From positions 140,425,170 through 140,489,169 of the forward strand of contig NC_066580.1 of NCBI RefSeq assembly GCF_024323335.1: a DNA stretch of 64,000 nt. The letters run 5' to 3'. The notes beneath the pieces are model-generated. The model saw only the letters and a list, made by a program, of their open reading frames with translations. It did not search any database and had not been told where the DNA came from. Made by a program: the position numbers and the translations under genes. Positions 12,362 through 23,554 of the stretch are shown here, in pieces. This DNA is from Lathyrus oleraceus (lineage: Eukaryota; Streptophyta; Magnoliopsida; Fabales; Fabaceae). The number at the start of each line of letters is the position of its first letter. Positions within the stretch are counted from its first letter, which is position 1.

Positions 12362-13030
12362 GATTTTTTTTGGCTAAAACAGTTTGATCCCCATAATAGA
12401 GTTCATAGCAGCGGAAACACACATCTAGTAGGAAATAAACCTAGCTAATACACTCAGAGTGGCAGCACACTCACACTCATGGAAGTTAAATAAAAACTTC
12501 ACAAGCAGCACACATACAAAGGAGCAGAAGTTACATACAGCACTTCAACTCACATCAGCTGCAGGGGAGGGAATCTGTCATGAGAGTCTGTTGTAGAGAC
12601 CCACTCTGTTTGTCAGGGGTGGTTATTACTCCCCCTTTTTGTCAAAAATGTTGCCAAAGCCAACAACATAACCAGAGAACAATGACAGAGTTACAGACTT
12701 GGTTTTACTTCACAGTTTCAACCAAGTTAGCATCCACTTGATCTTGCTTCACAGCTTTGATCAAGTAATCACCCACTTCTGCTTTACAGTAGGTACCACC
12801 ATATCAGATGCCATGATTTTGTTTCTGACATCCAGAACCACTCCTGCATGAACAGCATCCTTGAACTCCTGCAGGTACATTGGCCTTCTCACGGTAGGGT
12901 GTCTCCTTACCCTCTTGTAGCCACACTTGTTGCACGTAGCATAGCTATGATCTGTTGACCAATCAGAGCATAGCACCAATTGTTTAATAGGCATAGATAT
13001 TAAACAATACATCCCAAACATCAGTGGTTG
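12362..13030 (-). other. 3' untranslated part of the SIRE-like element
   Basis: Between the RNase H stop and the polypurine tract. A minus-strand 86-codon frame at 12761-13021 has no recognisable domain. Some SIRE relatives carry an env-like frame in this position, but 670 bp is too short and I see no signal peptide or membrane segment, so I do not call one. Confidence 0.55.
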
Positions 13031-16000
13031 CTATAAGGTCTCAGAGACACATATTCCCAGTTTGCTCCTTAAGTTTTCAAACTGAGTAGCATCCAGAGCC
13101 TTTGTAAATATGTCAGCCAGTTGAAGGTCTGTGGCTACATGTTCCAAAGTGATCACCTTGTCTTCCACCAGATCTCTGATGAAGTGGTGCCTAATGTCAA
13201 TATGTTTGGTCCTGCTGTGTTGGATGGGATTCTTGGAGATATTGATGGCACTGAGATTATCACAGAACAATGTCATGACATTTTGAGTGACATTGTACTC
13301 AGTGAGCATCTGTTTCATCCAAACCAGTTGGGAACAACTGCTTCCAGCAGCTATGTATTCAGCCTCTGCAGTGGACAGAGAAACACAATTTTGCTTCTTG
13401 CTGAACCAAGATATGAGATTGTCTCCTAAGAAGAAACATCCACCTGATGTGCTTTTTCTGTCATCAGCACTCCCAGCCCAGTCAACATCACAGTACCCAG
13501 ATAGGACAGGCTCAGACCCATGTGAATACAGCATCCCATAGTCACAAGTCCCATTGATGTACTTGAGAATCCTTTTGACTTGATTCAAGTGGCTCACTTT
13601 AGGCTCTGCTTGGTATCTCGCACATACTCCAACTGCATACGAAATGTCAGGTCTACTTGCAGTTAGGTAAAGTAGGCTTCTTATCATGCTTCTATACAAG
13701 CATTGATCAACACCAGGCCCTCCTTCATCTTTGGTTAACTTCAGATGAGTAGGCGCAGGAGTCCTCTTGTGCCTAGCATTATCCATACCAAACTTCTTAA
13801 CTATGTTCTTGGCATACTTGCTTTAGGAGAGAAACATAGAGTCCTCCATTTGGTTTACTTGCATTCCAAGGAAATAGGTCAGTTCACCAACTAGACTCAT
13901 TTCAAACTCGGATTGCATCTGGTGAACAAATTGTTGAACCATTTGTTCTGACACGCCACCAAAGACTATATCATCCACATAGATTTGAGCTATCATGATT
14001 TTGCCGTCTTCATCCTTCACAAATAAGGTCTTATCTATTCCACCTTTTCTGTATCCATTTGAGGTCAGAAATTCGGTCAACCTTTCATACCATGCTCTAG
14101 GTGCTTGTTTCAACCCATACAAGGCTTTCCTCAACTTGTATACATGCTTAGGTTGGTTAGGATCACAGAACCCTTTAGGTTGTTCCACAAAGACTTCTTC
14201 ATTCAAGTAGCCATTCAAGAATGCACTCTTCACATCCATTTGGAATAGTTTAAACCTCAGGATGCATGCTACCCCTAACAGCAATCTGATGGACTCAAGC
14301 CTAGCCACAGGAGCAAATGTCTCATCAAAATCTACCCCTTCAACTTGAGGGTATCCTTGAGCTACTAGTCTTGCTTTATTCCTAGTAATTACTCCTTTCT
14401 CATCATATTTGTTTTTGTAGATCCACTTGGTACCAATGATGTTGGTCCCTTCAGGTCTTGGAACTAGCTCCCATACTTCATTCCTTTTGAACTGCTCAAG
14501 TTCCTCTTGCATGGCAATGATCCAGTATTCGTCAGTCAGGGCTTCTTTCACATTCTTTGGTTCAACCTTGGATACAAAGCAGGAATTTGAGCTTATTCCC
14601 CATGACCTGGTAGTCACACCACTATTGGGATCCCCTATGATAAGATCCTTAGGGTGGTCTTTCTGAATTCTGATAGATGGCACTTTGGTGGTTGCATCTG
14701 CTTCACATTCAGGAGGAGGTTCCTCTACTTCATCAGACTTGACTGGAATGTCAGTAGAACTGTCAAGGAATGTTTCAACATCCTCCATGACATCGGTTTC
14801 TTCCTCTTTATCGTCCACAATAACATTTATGGATTCCATCAGGACATTGGTCCTGTAGTTGAACATTCTGTAGGCTCTGCTGTTAGTGGAGTATCCCAGA
14901 AATATACCCTCATCACTTTTGGGATCTAGCTTCCTTCTCTGTTCACGATTTGTGAGAATGTAGCATTTACTTCCAAAGATATGAAAGTATTTCACAGTGG
15001 GTTTTCTGCCTTTCCATATTTCATACAGAGTGGAGGAGGTTCCTTTTCTCAAGGTGACTCTATTGTGAACATAGCACGCGGTATTCATAGCTTCAGCCCA
15101 AAAATGCATGGGGAGCTTCTTTGCATGAATCATTGCCCTGGCAGATTCTTGAATAGTTCTATTTTTTCTTTCAACTATTCCATTCTGCTGAGGGGTTATA
15201 GGGGAGGAGAACTCATGACTTATTCCTTCAGAAGAGAAAAACTCATCAAACTTGGAATTCTTGAACTCCGTACCATGATCACTTCTAATCCTGACCACAC
15301 AACTGTCCTTTTCCCTTTGAAGTCTTATGCACAGGTCTTTGAAGACGTCAAATGTATCTGACTTCTCTCTGATGAAGCTTATCCACGTGTATCTGGAATG
15401 GTCATCGACCACCACGTAAGCATATTTCTTCCCACCAAGGCTTTCAACCTGCATGGGTCCCATTAAATCCATGTGCAGCAGTTCCAGAACTCTGGAGGTT
15501 GTGGGATGTCCCAGCTTCGGATGTGACATCTTGGTTTGCTTGCCCACCTGGCATTCTCCACAGACTCTTCCTTCATCAATAAGAAGCTTTGGAATTCCTC
15601 TGACTGCTTCCTTGGATATAATCTTCTTCATTCCCCGTAAGTGGAGATGTCCAAGACGTCTATGCCACAGCTTCACCTCCTGTTCTCCCTTGGTTGAGGA
15701 GCATATTGTTGAAAAGTTAGAGACTTTAGGTTCCCACAGATAACAGTTATCTTTGGACCTGGTTCCTCTCATAACTTCCTGATTGTCACCATTAGTCACA
15801 ATGCATAGCTCCTTATTAAACTGAACATGAAACCCTTGATCACACAGTTGACTTATGCTGATGAGGTTTGCAGTTAGTCCTCTTACTAACAGCACATTAT
15901 TCAGTTTTGGAACTCCAGAGCAGTCCAGCTTACCCACACCGTTTATTTTTCCTTTGGCACCATCACCAAAGGTCACATAGCTGGTAGTGTGAGGTTGGAT

Positions 16001-16068
16001 ATCTACCAGTAGATTTTCCATACCATTCATGTGTCTTGAGCATCCACTGTCAAAGTACCAGTCTTCTC
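13031..16068 (-). pseudogene. SIRE-like pol: protease, integrase, RT, RNase H
   Basis: Minus-strand frame with the aspartic protease motif DSGCSRHMNG near 16050, a GAG-pre-integrase HHCC zinc region (LWHRRLGHLH...CGECQVGK), the integrase core ending SPITPQQNGIVERKNRT, the RT palm (DVKSAFLNGYL and IYVDDIVFGG) and the RNase H (YCDVDWAGSADDRKSTSGG, AEAEYIAAGSSCSQLVW, TKHIDIRHHFIRD). A single in-frame TAA at 13823-13825 lies between RT and RNase H at a position that is usually Gln, consistent with a C-to-T change. Translation upstream of 16068 runs into hAT sequence: the first 41 codons of that open frame are not retroviral-type pol. Without the stop and the hAT it would read as one frame with gag. 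It makes and integrates the element's cDNA in the family; this copy is broken. Confidence 0.92.
16061..16068. repeat. Left 8 bp target duplication of the small hAT
   Basis: GTCTTCTC, identical to 17016-17023. Confidence 0.9.
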
Positions 16069-17015
16069 TAGGGGTGTTCGCGGTGCGGTTTGGGCGGTTT
16101 TGGCGATAAAAATCATCCGAACCGCAAGAGAAAAAAGCATGCGGTTTGGTTTGGTTCGGTTGGCTTTTAGAAATAAAACCAAACCAAACCAAACCAAACC
16201 AATGCGGTTTGGGTTGGTTCGGTTGGTTCGGTTTTTTATAATATTTTTATTATGCCATACATACACCTATAGAGAACAACATAACTTTGTATTTAGTCAT
16301 TCATACATAACTAAATAACATCAAAACTCATCATATTTAGACAAAAATGTTTCATTCAATATACAAAAAATTAAATTAGACAAAAGTGGAATAAAAAACA
16401 TATATAAATAGTAGCATAAAATAATATCGAAGACATTATAATAAAACATAAAAAACATATGAGATGAGAGATTAGAGAAGATGAAAAAAAGAACATAAGA
16501 GATACGAGATTGAGAAGAAATGTGCGATAAAAATATAATTAAAAGAGAAAATAGTAACATAAAAGATGAAAAAGAAGGAATATAAGAGATGACTTATTAG
16601 AGTAGAATAGGCGAAACCTACATGGAAAAAAAGACGAGAAGAATGTGTGATACTACTATGAGAGATTTAAGAAGGTTGAAATTGAAACCCTAAACGTGAG
16701 TAAGAGAAAATCGTTTGTAATTGTAAGGTTAAGGCATACTAGGTTTGATGTTGTTTGTAATTGTAAGGTTAAGGCATACTAGGTTTGATGTTTTGGTTGG
16801 ATGTGGGATAAGTAAAATTTGGATTGTAACATAATGCGGTTTGGTTTGGTTTAGTTCGGTTTGCAAAATACAAACCGCAAACCAAACCAAACCGTGCGGT
16901 TTTATTAAAAAATGACCCAAACGAATCCGAACCAAATGCGGTTTTTTGTGGTTTCGGTTTGGTTTGGTTTGGTTTGCGGTTTTTTATTGGGTTGGTTTGG
17001 TTTTGAACACCCCTA
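16069..17015. mobile_element. Non-autonomous hAT, 947 bp, in gag-pol
   Basis: The left end reads TAGGGGTGTTC and the right end is its exact inverse (GAACACCCCTA). The flanking octamer is GTCTTCTC on both sides. Both subterminal zones are packed with GGTTTGG/CCAAACC and TGCGGTTT motifs: about 16081-16240 on the left and 16835-17005 on the right. The middle is AT-rich with an exact 40 bp direct duplication (starts near 16711 and 16751, GTTTGTAATTGTAAGG...). There is no transposase frame. It differs at the tip (GGGGTGTTC rather than GGGGTGGACA) from the 17.8 kb hAT, so a different transposase probably mobilised it. It inserted between gag and the protease after the SIRE-like element landed. Confidence 0.92.
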
Positions 17016-18683
17016 GTCTTCTCTGGTAGAGGCCCTTAGAGCAGTGTGTGCTATCCTAGCATACCATTGTTGCTTCCTGATGGGAACATAGCGCTTATAT
17101 GGTTTATGCTTAGGCCTAACATGCGAGGCTTGGTTAGGGAAACCATGAATCCAGTAGCAGAAGGCTTTTATATGACCAAGTCTACCACAGTGGTGACACC
17201 TCCACTCCTGGTATTTCCTCTTCTGATGATCATTCATCCTAGTTCCTCGATGTTGAGACATTGGCTTTGACTTCCGCTTGAGCTTCTGAACTTTAGCCTT
17301 TGGGTGTTTGTGTTCAGCTGAGGATCTTTTCCCAAATCCTAGGCCAGATTTGGTTCCAGACTGTTGTCCCACCTTTAGAATCTCTTCCAAGGTGTCAGTT
17401 CCCTTATTCATCATTCTGATGGATTTAGTCATCTGATTCAGCTTGGAGGTCAGCAGGGCTATCTCACCATTTAGACCCTCTATGACAGATAGTTGCTTCT
17501 GTCTCTCATCTTCCAGTTCCTTGATGAGTTTCTTCTGCTTTTCTCCTTGTGCACGCATTTCTGCACTGGTGGTACACAGCTTCTTATAGGCTGCAGCAAG
17601 TTCATCAAAGGTCAGTTCATCTGCACTTGAGTCATCATCAGAGACACAAACACTGGTTAGTGCAGTGACATGTTTGGCAGATTCTCCTTCATATTCACTT
17701 TCAGAATCTCCTTCAGACCATGTGATAGTTAGCCCCTTCTTTTGCATCTTGAGATAAGTAGGACATTCAGCTCTGACGTGTCCATACCCTTCACAACCAT
17801 GGCACTGGATTCCCTTGCCTTGGTTGAACTTTTCATCAGAAGTTGATCTTTTCCTGATGTCAGACGGGATGTTCTTGACATTAGGTCTCCCTCTTTGATC
17901 AATCTTCTTCACGAACTTGTTGAACTGCCTCCCAAGCATGGCTAAGGCTTCTGATATACTGTCATCACCTTCAGTATATCCTGCTTCTGACTCTTCTTCA
18001 GCATTAGATACAAAAGCTACGCTTTTGTTCTTCTTTTCAGTATTCTCACACAAGCCCATTTCAAAGGTTTGGAGAGAACCAATGAGCTCATCTACCTTCA
18101 TATTGCAGATGTTCTGCGCCTCCTCTATGGTTGTGACCTTCATAGCAAATCTCTTAGGCAAGGACCTGAGAATCTTTCTTACAAGTTTCTCTTCAGCCAT
18201 TTTCTCACCTAGTCCACCAGAGGTGTTTGCAATTTCAAGAATATTCATGTGAAAGTCATGAATAGTCTCATCCTCTTTCATCCTCAGATTTTCAAACTTG
18301 GTGGTCAGCATCTGAAGTTTGGACATCTTCACCTTGGAAGTACCTTCATGAGTTACCTTGAGGGTATCCCAAACTTCCTTAGCTAGTTCACAGTGGTGCA
18401 CCAGCCTGAAGATGTTCTTACTGATTCCATTGAACAATGCATTCAAGGCCTTGGAATTTCCAAGAGCTAATGCCTCTTGCTCCTTGTCCCACTCTTCTTT
18501 AGGAATCTGCACACGGACTCCATCTTCACCTGTCCTCATTGGATGTTCCCATCCTTTGTTGACAGCTCTCCAGACTTTGCTATCTAGAGACCTTAAGAAG
18601 GCTATCATACGAGGCTTCCAGTCATCATAATTAGAGCCATCCAACATGGGTGGTCTATTTGAGTGTCCTATATCCTTGTCCAT
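17016..18683 (-). CDS. SIRE-like Gag, truncated by the hAT insertion
   Basis: The open frame from ATG 18683 encodes about 556 residues, ending at a stop made by the hAT junction near 17013. The N-terminus MDKDIGHSNRPPMLDGSNYD and the downstream helix-rich part match copia Gag (UBN2-type) capsid sequence. A first CCHC knuckle (CHGCEGYGHVRAEC) lies near residue 295. An acidic linker and a predicted coiled coil (KQKKLIKELEDERQKQLSVI region, about 370-430) follow. A second knuckle (CHHCGRLGHIKAFC) is at about 496-509, then a basic stretch. Gag forms the virus-like particle and binds genomic RNA in the cytoplasm. In intact relatives it is fused to or read through into pol; here the fusion is cut. 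The capsid part itself appears intact, so it might still be translated, but this is unproven. Confidence 0.9.
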
Positions 18684-18739
18684 GGTACTAGAAAGTAACT
18701 TCCCTAGATCTCACCCAGAATATCACAGGCAGGGTGCCT

Positions 18740-18751
18740 GCTCTGATGCCA
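18740..18751 (-). promoter_or_regulatory. Primer-binding site of the SIRE-like element
   Basis: On the coding strand TGGCATCAGAGC follows the 5' LTR after two bases. It differs at one position from TGGTATCAGAGC, the usual complement of the 3' end of plant initiator Met-tRNA. Confidence 0.8.
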
Positions 18752-18753
18752 AT

Positions 18754-20224
18754 TGAAATTCTAGTTATCAGACTTTGGATGTCACACGGGTTGTTATGAC
18801 ATCCAATTCTGCACAGACATAAATTATGCAGAACTTAAACGTAAGTGCAGTAAATAACACAAGTAATTGTTTACCCAGTTCAGTCCAACATGACCTACAT
18901 CTGGGGGCTACCAAGCCAGGGAGGAAATCCACTATTAGTAGTATCAATTCAAAGCTAAACTCACCCGTTTACAACTTATCACTTAATCCCTACCCAATGC
19001 AATTTCAATCTTACACTAAGATCAGAGTTCCTACTCACTCCCCCTCAATCACCTCAGTGATTACTACCTTTAATCAATATTAAAGATAAGTTGAAGTCAC
19101 ACTTCAAACAACTCTTGATTGTGCTTCACAACTTTAATCAAGATACACAGCACTCACGCTTAAAAGCTTTGAGCGACACAACACTTACAACTCAATGAAC
19201 ACCCTATGCCACAACAATCATCTACTTGATAATGGCTTGGCTTACAAGATACGTCTAATACAAGACTCACAAAAATACAGCAGTGAAGTATGATGGACAC
19301 ATAAAATCTTCACGCCTCAAAATCCCCAAAACTGAATGAAGGAACAACTTCCTTTTATATTGCAGTACCTGGGCTTTTGCACTTGTATTCTCCTGAATTT
19401 AAGGTCACGCGAGTTCCCATAAATTCAATATCTAGGTTACTAACAAATAGGCTATTTGTTAGGTTCATTAAATGTAACTTGGTTGTTGATTTCCTGGTTT
19501 TTCTCTAAGCTGTTGACTTCCTGAAGAATAGCCCAAGAAAAGCTGAAACAGAAAACTGAACAACCTACAATATAGCATATGCTGTCAGGAATGAATGTCA
19601 CGACATTCAGCTTGACAACAAGGTCCATATGCTGAGTCTGTTTTTCCAGAAGACAGACTGTACAATTTTGCTGACCTGTACATGATCAAAATGACCATAC
19701 TACAGTAACAACTTACATTAATAAATGTCAAAGTGTCCAATTTAACATTTACACATTTGGCCTTAAGTTAGTTCTGTTATTCTCTTGAAGAACAGACTAA
19801 GTAACATGCTGAAGTATAGCAGAACACCACTCTGTCTAATGTTCAGTATATACTGTCCATGATGAATGTCATAACATCCAGTTTGACATTCATACAGTAG
19901 GCCTTATGCCAGATCTGGTTCTTCCTTGATAACCAGACTGCAAATGAATACTGAGCTCTAACAGAACACCAACTGTTCTATTCCTCAGTAGCTGCTGACA
20001 GGGATGAATGTCACAGTCTCCAGTTTGACATTCAATAAATCCTGTATTAGCTAATCCTGCAGTAACTACTCAAGTGTGTCATGACATCAGTCAAGACATC
20101 AGAGTGCAGTTAGATATTCTAACCTACAATACAGTCACACATACACACCATGTCATGACATCAGTCAAGACATTAGAATCCAGCTAGTGTTTTACCATAT
20201 AATGCAGCCAATTAAACACCTACA
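18754..20224 (-). repeat. 5' LTR of the SIRE-like element
   Basis: 1471 bp, the same length as the 3' LTR at 10878-12348. It carries the promoter side of the element, transcribed leftward. Confidence 0.93.
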
Positions 20225-20804
20225 GGTGACAATAATGTTTCCAATGATGAAACAATAGTTTGTCGTCCTTCACTGATGGCTAGAGTCGATGCTTTTGAGC
20301 AACATTTAGAGGAACAAGACTCGATTGATCAACAAAATAAGCTTGAGGGATTTCACTCTAGTAAGTGTGTCAAAAGGGATCCTAAATTTGACCTTCTTGT
20401 GTGGTGGAAACACAATTAAACACAATATCCTATTTTATCTACAATAGCTAAAGATATTTTTGCCACACCAGTGTCTACGGTTGCATCAGAAAGTGTCTTC
20501 AGTACAGGAGGGAGAGTCTTAGAAACTTATAGGAGCTCCCTAAAACCTGAAATGGCAGAGGCATTAATTTGCACCCAGAATTGGTTAAAGCCGTCTTTTA
20601 CCTATTTCAAAGACTTGAACCTCATGGAAGATTTTGAGCTTTCTGAAGATATTATAGCAGGTAAAATTATTATATATTTATTTCATAATTGTTATATCTT
20701 TCTAAAAAAATGTTTATTTCATTATTTCAGAATTTGAAGAAATTTCTTCGGCAGCAAGAAGGGGATCTTTACCGTCTCAGCCACAACCTTCTGGTTGTGC
20801 TTGA

Positions 20805-22519
20805 AAAATATGAATGTATATTTACTTTATTAATTTGATTTACTTATTACTTTATTCCTTTTTAAAGCTTAATATTTTTCTTGTTTAATTTTTCAGTTCA
20901 ACTATTTTTTTTTGAAGTCATATGTGACTTATATTTTGTGACTACTCAATGGCTAAACAATATATATTTTGTCACGTGGAATTTGAAGATATTCAAGCTA
21001 GCCAAATTTTGGTATGCATCAAACAATATATTATTGTGTTAATTATCATTAGTGGTTTATTAGTTGGATTTAATACTAATTAATTTTGAATTGAAGTTGG
21101 TAATGTCATGGTAGGTTGTCTAATAGAACATTTTGAGGCCATGCAGGAACAACTTGGTAAAATTGTAACGATACGCTATATAGCCAGGATCAATTGATAC
21201 ATTCTGTAACATCTTGGTAAATGAGAAGAAACATACGCTATGTTAATTAACAGTGTTATGTTATTGGTTAAAAAATAGTGTCATGTTATTTTTTTTCATT
21301 ATTTCTTAATTTTCTCTTACAGGCTGAAAATGATGCAGTTGACCAAGACCTTCAAAATTGACGCGTGTTTACTTTATATCGGTATGCCTTTACATGTGTA
21401 GAATTAACGATTTTGATTTGATTAAGAATTGTCTATCTCTTCATGATAGCCATATGATAGTGGTAATTTATTGTTTCCCATTTCTTGAAGAGCTTGGCTA
21501 TAAAACAAGTTAAATTCATGTTATTGATTTGATTAAGAATTGTTGCTATTGTGACATGATTGGTTATAAAACAAGTTAAACTCAATTAGTGATGCTTAGA
21601 ATAATTACAATGCTATTTCACTAAAGCTAAATGGTAAATTGACTCTAATAATTTAACTTCTACCAGTGTTAATCAAAATTTATATTTATTAATTAAGGCT
21701 GATATTGTAGTTTTGATTTGGGTATGTTTTATGAGTTTTTACCTTATGCTGAGAAATGTTGAAATTGGTTTTGAATTGCAGGTTAGGTGAGAGAGGAATG
21801 CATGTTGAAGAATTAGAAAGAGAGCTCAAGTTATTATTGGATAGGATCAAGTCAGTTCTCTTATTTTTATATTGTCTTGCTATGGGCATGATAAGCATTT
21901 GCTTATGATTTAAACTAAAATTTGTTCATAATTTCAGGTTGTCTGTAAAAGCTCTTGAAGATGAAGGTATGGTATTCTCCATACTCCCACAGATAATGTT
22001 ATGGTCTGGCTTAGGTGGAAGTGGCTTCGGTGGAAGTGGAATCACTTGTAATTCAAGAACCAAAACTTGACACATATATTTTGAGTCCTATCATCCAAAG
22101 ACCAACAATTTGCAATTGTTTGATATACTTTCAAAAGTTCTCTTGTTTCTCATGTATTTTGAGTTTTTGTATATGATACAGTGGTTGTAATTTATTAATT
22201 TCTTTTTAAGGTCTGTGTGGAAGTAGCATAACAGTTGTTATTTTGGATTGAAGTTTTTGATACTTTAAATTTATTTTGAATCTAAGTTGTAATAATTTGT
22301 AGCTCAAAATATTATCAAAATGTATTATTGGGCTCAAAATGATATCAACCCAATAAAACCGATTAAACCGATTGCATAACCCGCAACCCGTCCTAACCCA
22401 ACCCGTCCAAACCGATTACAAAAATGGGCGAAAATGGGCTTATATGGCTTAACCGCGAATTGGGATGGGTGAGGCTTTTGGGCCCGAAACCGCCCAACCC
22501 GACCCGTTGTCCAGCCCTA
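20805..22519 (+). other. 3' non-coding part of the large hAT
   Basis: AT-rich sequence after the transposase stop. It holds short GT/AG-like spliced-leader-type pieces but no supported coding exon. The last 140 bp are the motif-rich subterminal zone. Confidence 0.6.
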
Positions 22520-22527
22520 GTTGGATA
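22520..22527. repeat. Right 8 bp target duplication of the hAT
   Basis: GTTGGATA, identical to 4737-4744. Confidence 0.9.
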
Positions 22528-22695
22528 AATGGTTATGTGATTGAGAGATTATTTTACCCAGTTATATGGTGGGCGACAAATGTTCTTATCGAACTTGACG
22601 GGAACCTCACTAACAAGGGACCATAGATTAGGATCTAGTTTATGGGTGTATTAAGTGTAACATATCCATCATAATGGGGAATAAATTATATGTTA

Positions 22696-22968
22696 CTCCC
22701 TTCGTTCCTTTTTAAGTGTCACTTTTTTGAAAAAAAAGTGTTCCTTTTTAATTGTCACTTGCAAACTTCAATGTAGTATAATTGCACTTTTGTCAAATTT
22801 ACCCCTAGGTAATTATTATAGAGAGAGAAAAAGTAAAATGAATGTAATAAATAATTAAGGGTATTATAGGTAATAGGAGAATTATTGTTTGAAAAGTAAC
22901 AATAATGATTAGTTTTATTGATATGTGTAAAAAGTCAAAAAATGACACTTAAAAAGGAACGAAGGGAG
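22696..22968. mobile_element. Stowaway-type (Tc1/mariner) MITE
   Basis: A 273 bp element whose ends are long inverted repeats: CTCCCTTCGTTCCTTTTTAA at the left and its inverse at the right, continuing through AGTGTCA. It is flanked by TA on each side (22694-22695, 22969-22970). It has no coding capacity. The length, TA target and CTCCCTYCGTTCC tip are those of plant Stowaway elements. Confidence 0.92.
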
Positions 22969-22970
22969 TA

Positions 22971-23554
22971 TATGCTAGGATAAACATTTGATATCGCAAG
23001 TTCATACAAAACCCTATATTTATATCTCTCTCGTGGTTGTGTCCTTTGACTTGCCATTATGGAAAATAATTCATAACGTCTCCATCATAATGAGTGAGGA
23101 CGTGAAAAAGGGTTTCCATCAACAACTTTTTCTTCCCAACAAGCTGTAACGTGGAAAGTGCCTGACTTTCTTTTTTGGGTAAGGCGACAACTTCACATAT
23201 TATTGTATTGTTTGTCGAAGTTTGAGCCATGATAATTTGAAGTCGGTTATTCTCCGGTATTGAGGTTCAAGGTGGTGTTTTCCTATGTGAGACTGAACTC
23301 ATGGATTTTTAGGTTTATATCAATCTAGATATTATCAAAACGACGTGGGGTGAATTCATCCATATAGATTAAAAGTTAAGGTAACAAAGTAAGATATAAA
23401 AAGTTAAATGACAAAGAGATAAAACTTTTTTTGTGTGTGTTTTTTAAGATGTAAAGTGTAAAAAAGTACGGGGTAAATGTTAAAATTTGGATTTTTTTAA
23501 TACATCATATATATTAATAAAGTATCACGTAAAAATATAAAAATGTCATCAGTT
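22971..23554. other. Intergenic sequence, no gene seen
   Basis: AT-rich sequence with no supported coding frame, RNA gene or element boundary. Confidence 0.45.

Larger units (their letters stand above)
10878..20224 (-). mobile_element. SIRE-like Ty1/copia retrotransposon, nearly complete
   Basis: A 9347 bp element bounded by the pentamer GGTGA (10873-10877 and 20225-20229). Its two 1471 bp LTRs both start TGAAATTCTAG and end CACCTACA on the plus strand. Coding is on the minus strand: gag (17016-18683), then protease, integrase, RT and RNase H (13031-16068). A primer-binding site and polypurine tract sit next to the right and left LTRs. The gag with a coiled coil and two CCHC knuckles, and the protease context WYFDSGCSRHM, place it with SIRE/Maximus. 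By eye the LTRs differ at about 14 of 1471 positions (about 1%), nearly all transitions, so the insertion is young. A hAT insertion and one pol stop codon now disable it. Confidence 0.93.
7455..20804 (+). pseudogene. hAT transposase (BED-finger type), disrupted
   Basis: Coding blocks are 7455-7777, 9564-10877, 20225-20660 and 20731-20804. The ATG at 7455 opens a lysine-rich leader and a BED-type zinc finger (CKHCHKKY..H..HILKC, about residues 73-98). The middle blocks carry the RNase-H-like core with VDNATSNDV. The 3' block carries the hAT dimerisation region (ATPVSTVASESVFSTGGRV). A short intron, GT at 20661 and AG at 20730, precedes a last exon ending at TGA 20802-20804. Damage: frameshifts near 9850-9866 and 10480-10488, TAG at 10322-10324 (a Trp in related proteins), TAA at 20417-20419, and two retroelement insertions. 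After each insert plus one target copy is removed, the frame continues, so the insertions hit a recognisable gene. The product would have been a nuclear DNA transposase; it is now inactive. Confidence 0.88.
4745..22519 (+). mobile_element. Large hAT transposon, nested with retroelements
   Basis: The left terminus reads TAGGGGTGGACA; the right terminus, reverse complemented, reads TAGGGCTGGACA. Perfect 8 bp duplications (GTTGGATA) flank the 17,775 bp. Both subterminal zones are dense in CCCGCCC/AACCCG/CCGGGTT motifs (4760-4920 and 22380-22505), the kind of sequence hAT transposases bind. Removing the Ogre-type solo LTR and the copia nest leaves about 6.6 kb. Inside, in order: a leader with a 492 bp tandem repeat, a BED-finger hAT transposase gene, and a ~1.7 kb 3' region without coding sequence. 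The transposase has stops and frameshifts, so this copy cannot move by itself, although its termini look usable. Confidence 0.92.

Noticed and set aside
12761..13021. Possible env-like frame of a SIRE-type element
   Set aside because: Only 86 codons, no signal peptide, coiled coil or membrane segment; a spacer between RNase H and polypurine tract is enough.
13121..15743. Several plus-strand frames of 70-126 codons
   Set aside because: All are antisense shadows of the SIRE-like pol frame.
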